Positions 6,471 through 6,520 of a DNA stretch of 6,520 nt are shown in pieces. Positions within the stretch are counted from its first letter, which is position 1, and the number at the start of each line of letters is the position of its first letter. Below the pieces are notes generated by a model that was given only the letters and a program-made list of their open reading frames with translations, was not told the DNA's origin and made no database searches. This DNA comes from Acidimicrobiaceae bacterium (lineage in GTDB: Bacteria; Actinomycetota; Acidimicrobiia; Acidimicrobiales; Microtrichaceae): contig DORQ01000209.1 of the NCBI GenBank assembly GCA_003514205.1, positions 1 through 6,520 on the forward strand, read 5' to 3'. The position numbers were made by a program, and so were the translations under genes.

Positions 6471-6520
6471 GCCTTGAGCGTAGAAGGTATTTCTTCGACT
6501 TCCACGCGTTTGGGCGTTTG

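Overview
This window looks like a piece of a chromosome from a moderately high-GC actinobacterium. My estimate by eye is just under 60% G+C, with no count made. A freshwater or marine Acidimicrobiia-type lineage would fit. The main clue is DNA topoisomerase I: it has no zinc-finger tail, but carries four glycine/tyrosine-rich C-terminal repeats followed by a Lys/Ala-rich tail, as in actinobacterial TopA. The taxonomy is inference. I see no insertion sequence, phage gene, CRISPR array, tRNA or rRNA.

Layout: (1) 1-104 is non-coding sequence downstream of topA and holds a nested inverted repeat. (2) 105-2948, minus strand, is topA (947 aa). (3) 2949-3087 is a divergent promoter region. It holds a TTGACA / TTTAGT promoter placed so that topA would be transcribed without a leader, and a good Shine-Dalgarno for the gene on the other side. 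(4) 3088-4299, plus strand, is an acyl-CoA dehydrogenase of the ACAD10/11-like FadE type. (5) 4300-4393 lies between convergent genes and holds two hairpins. (6) 4394-6470, minus strand, is a three-gene operon read right to left: a STAS anti-sigma-factor antagonist (RsbV/SpoIIAA type), an RsbW/SpoIIAB-type anti-sigma ATPase/kinase, and a class III PLP aminotransferase of the glutamate-1-semialdehyde aminomutase fold. (7) The last 50 bases are upstream of the STAS gene and show no gene.

How they work together: topA and the acyl-CoA dehydrogenase share only a divergent promoter region and otherwise look like independent housekeeping and lipid-catabolism genes. The last three genes look translationally coupled. 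The STAS and kinase genes overlap as GTGA if the kinase starts at 6141. The kinase and aminotransferase genes overlap as TGATG. The first two form a classic partner-switching pair, in which the kinase phosphorylates a serine on the STAS protein and otherwise sequesters a target, usually a sigma factor. Placing an aminotransferase directly behind this pair is the most interesting part of the window. The enzyme is probably not the haem-pathway HemL. Its loops resemble a GSA-fold subgroup that I recall from surface-glycan and secondary-metabolic loci, so the switch may sit at the head of a cell-surface or stress-related cluster. That link is inference.
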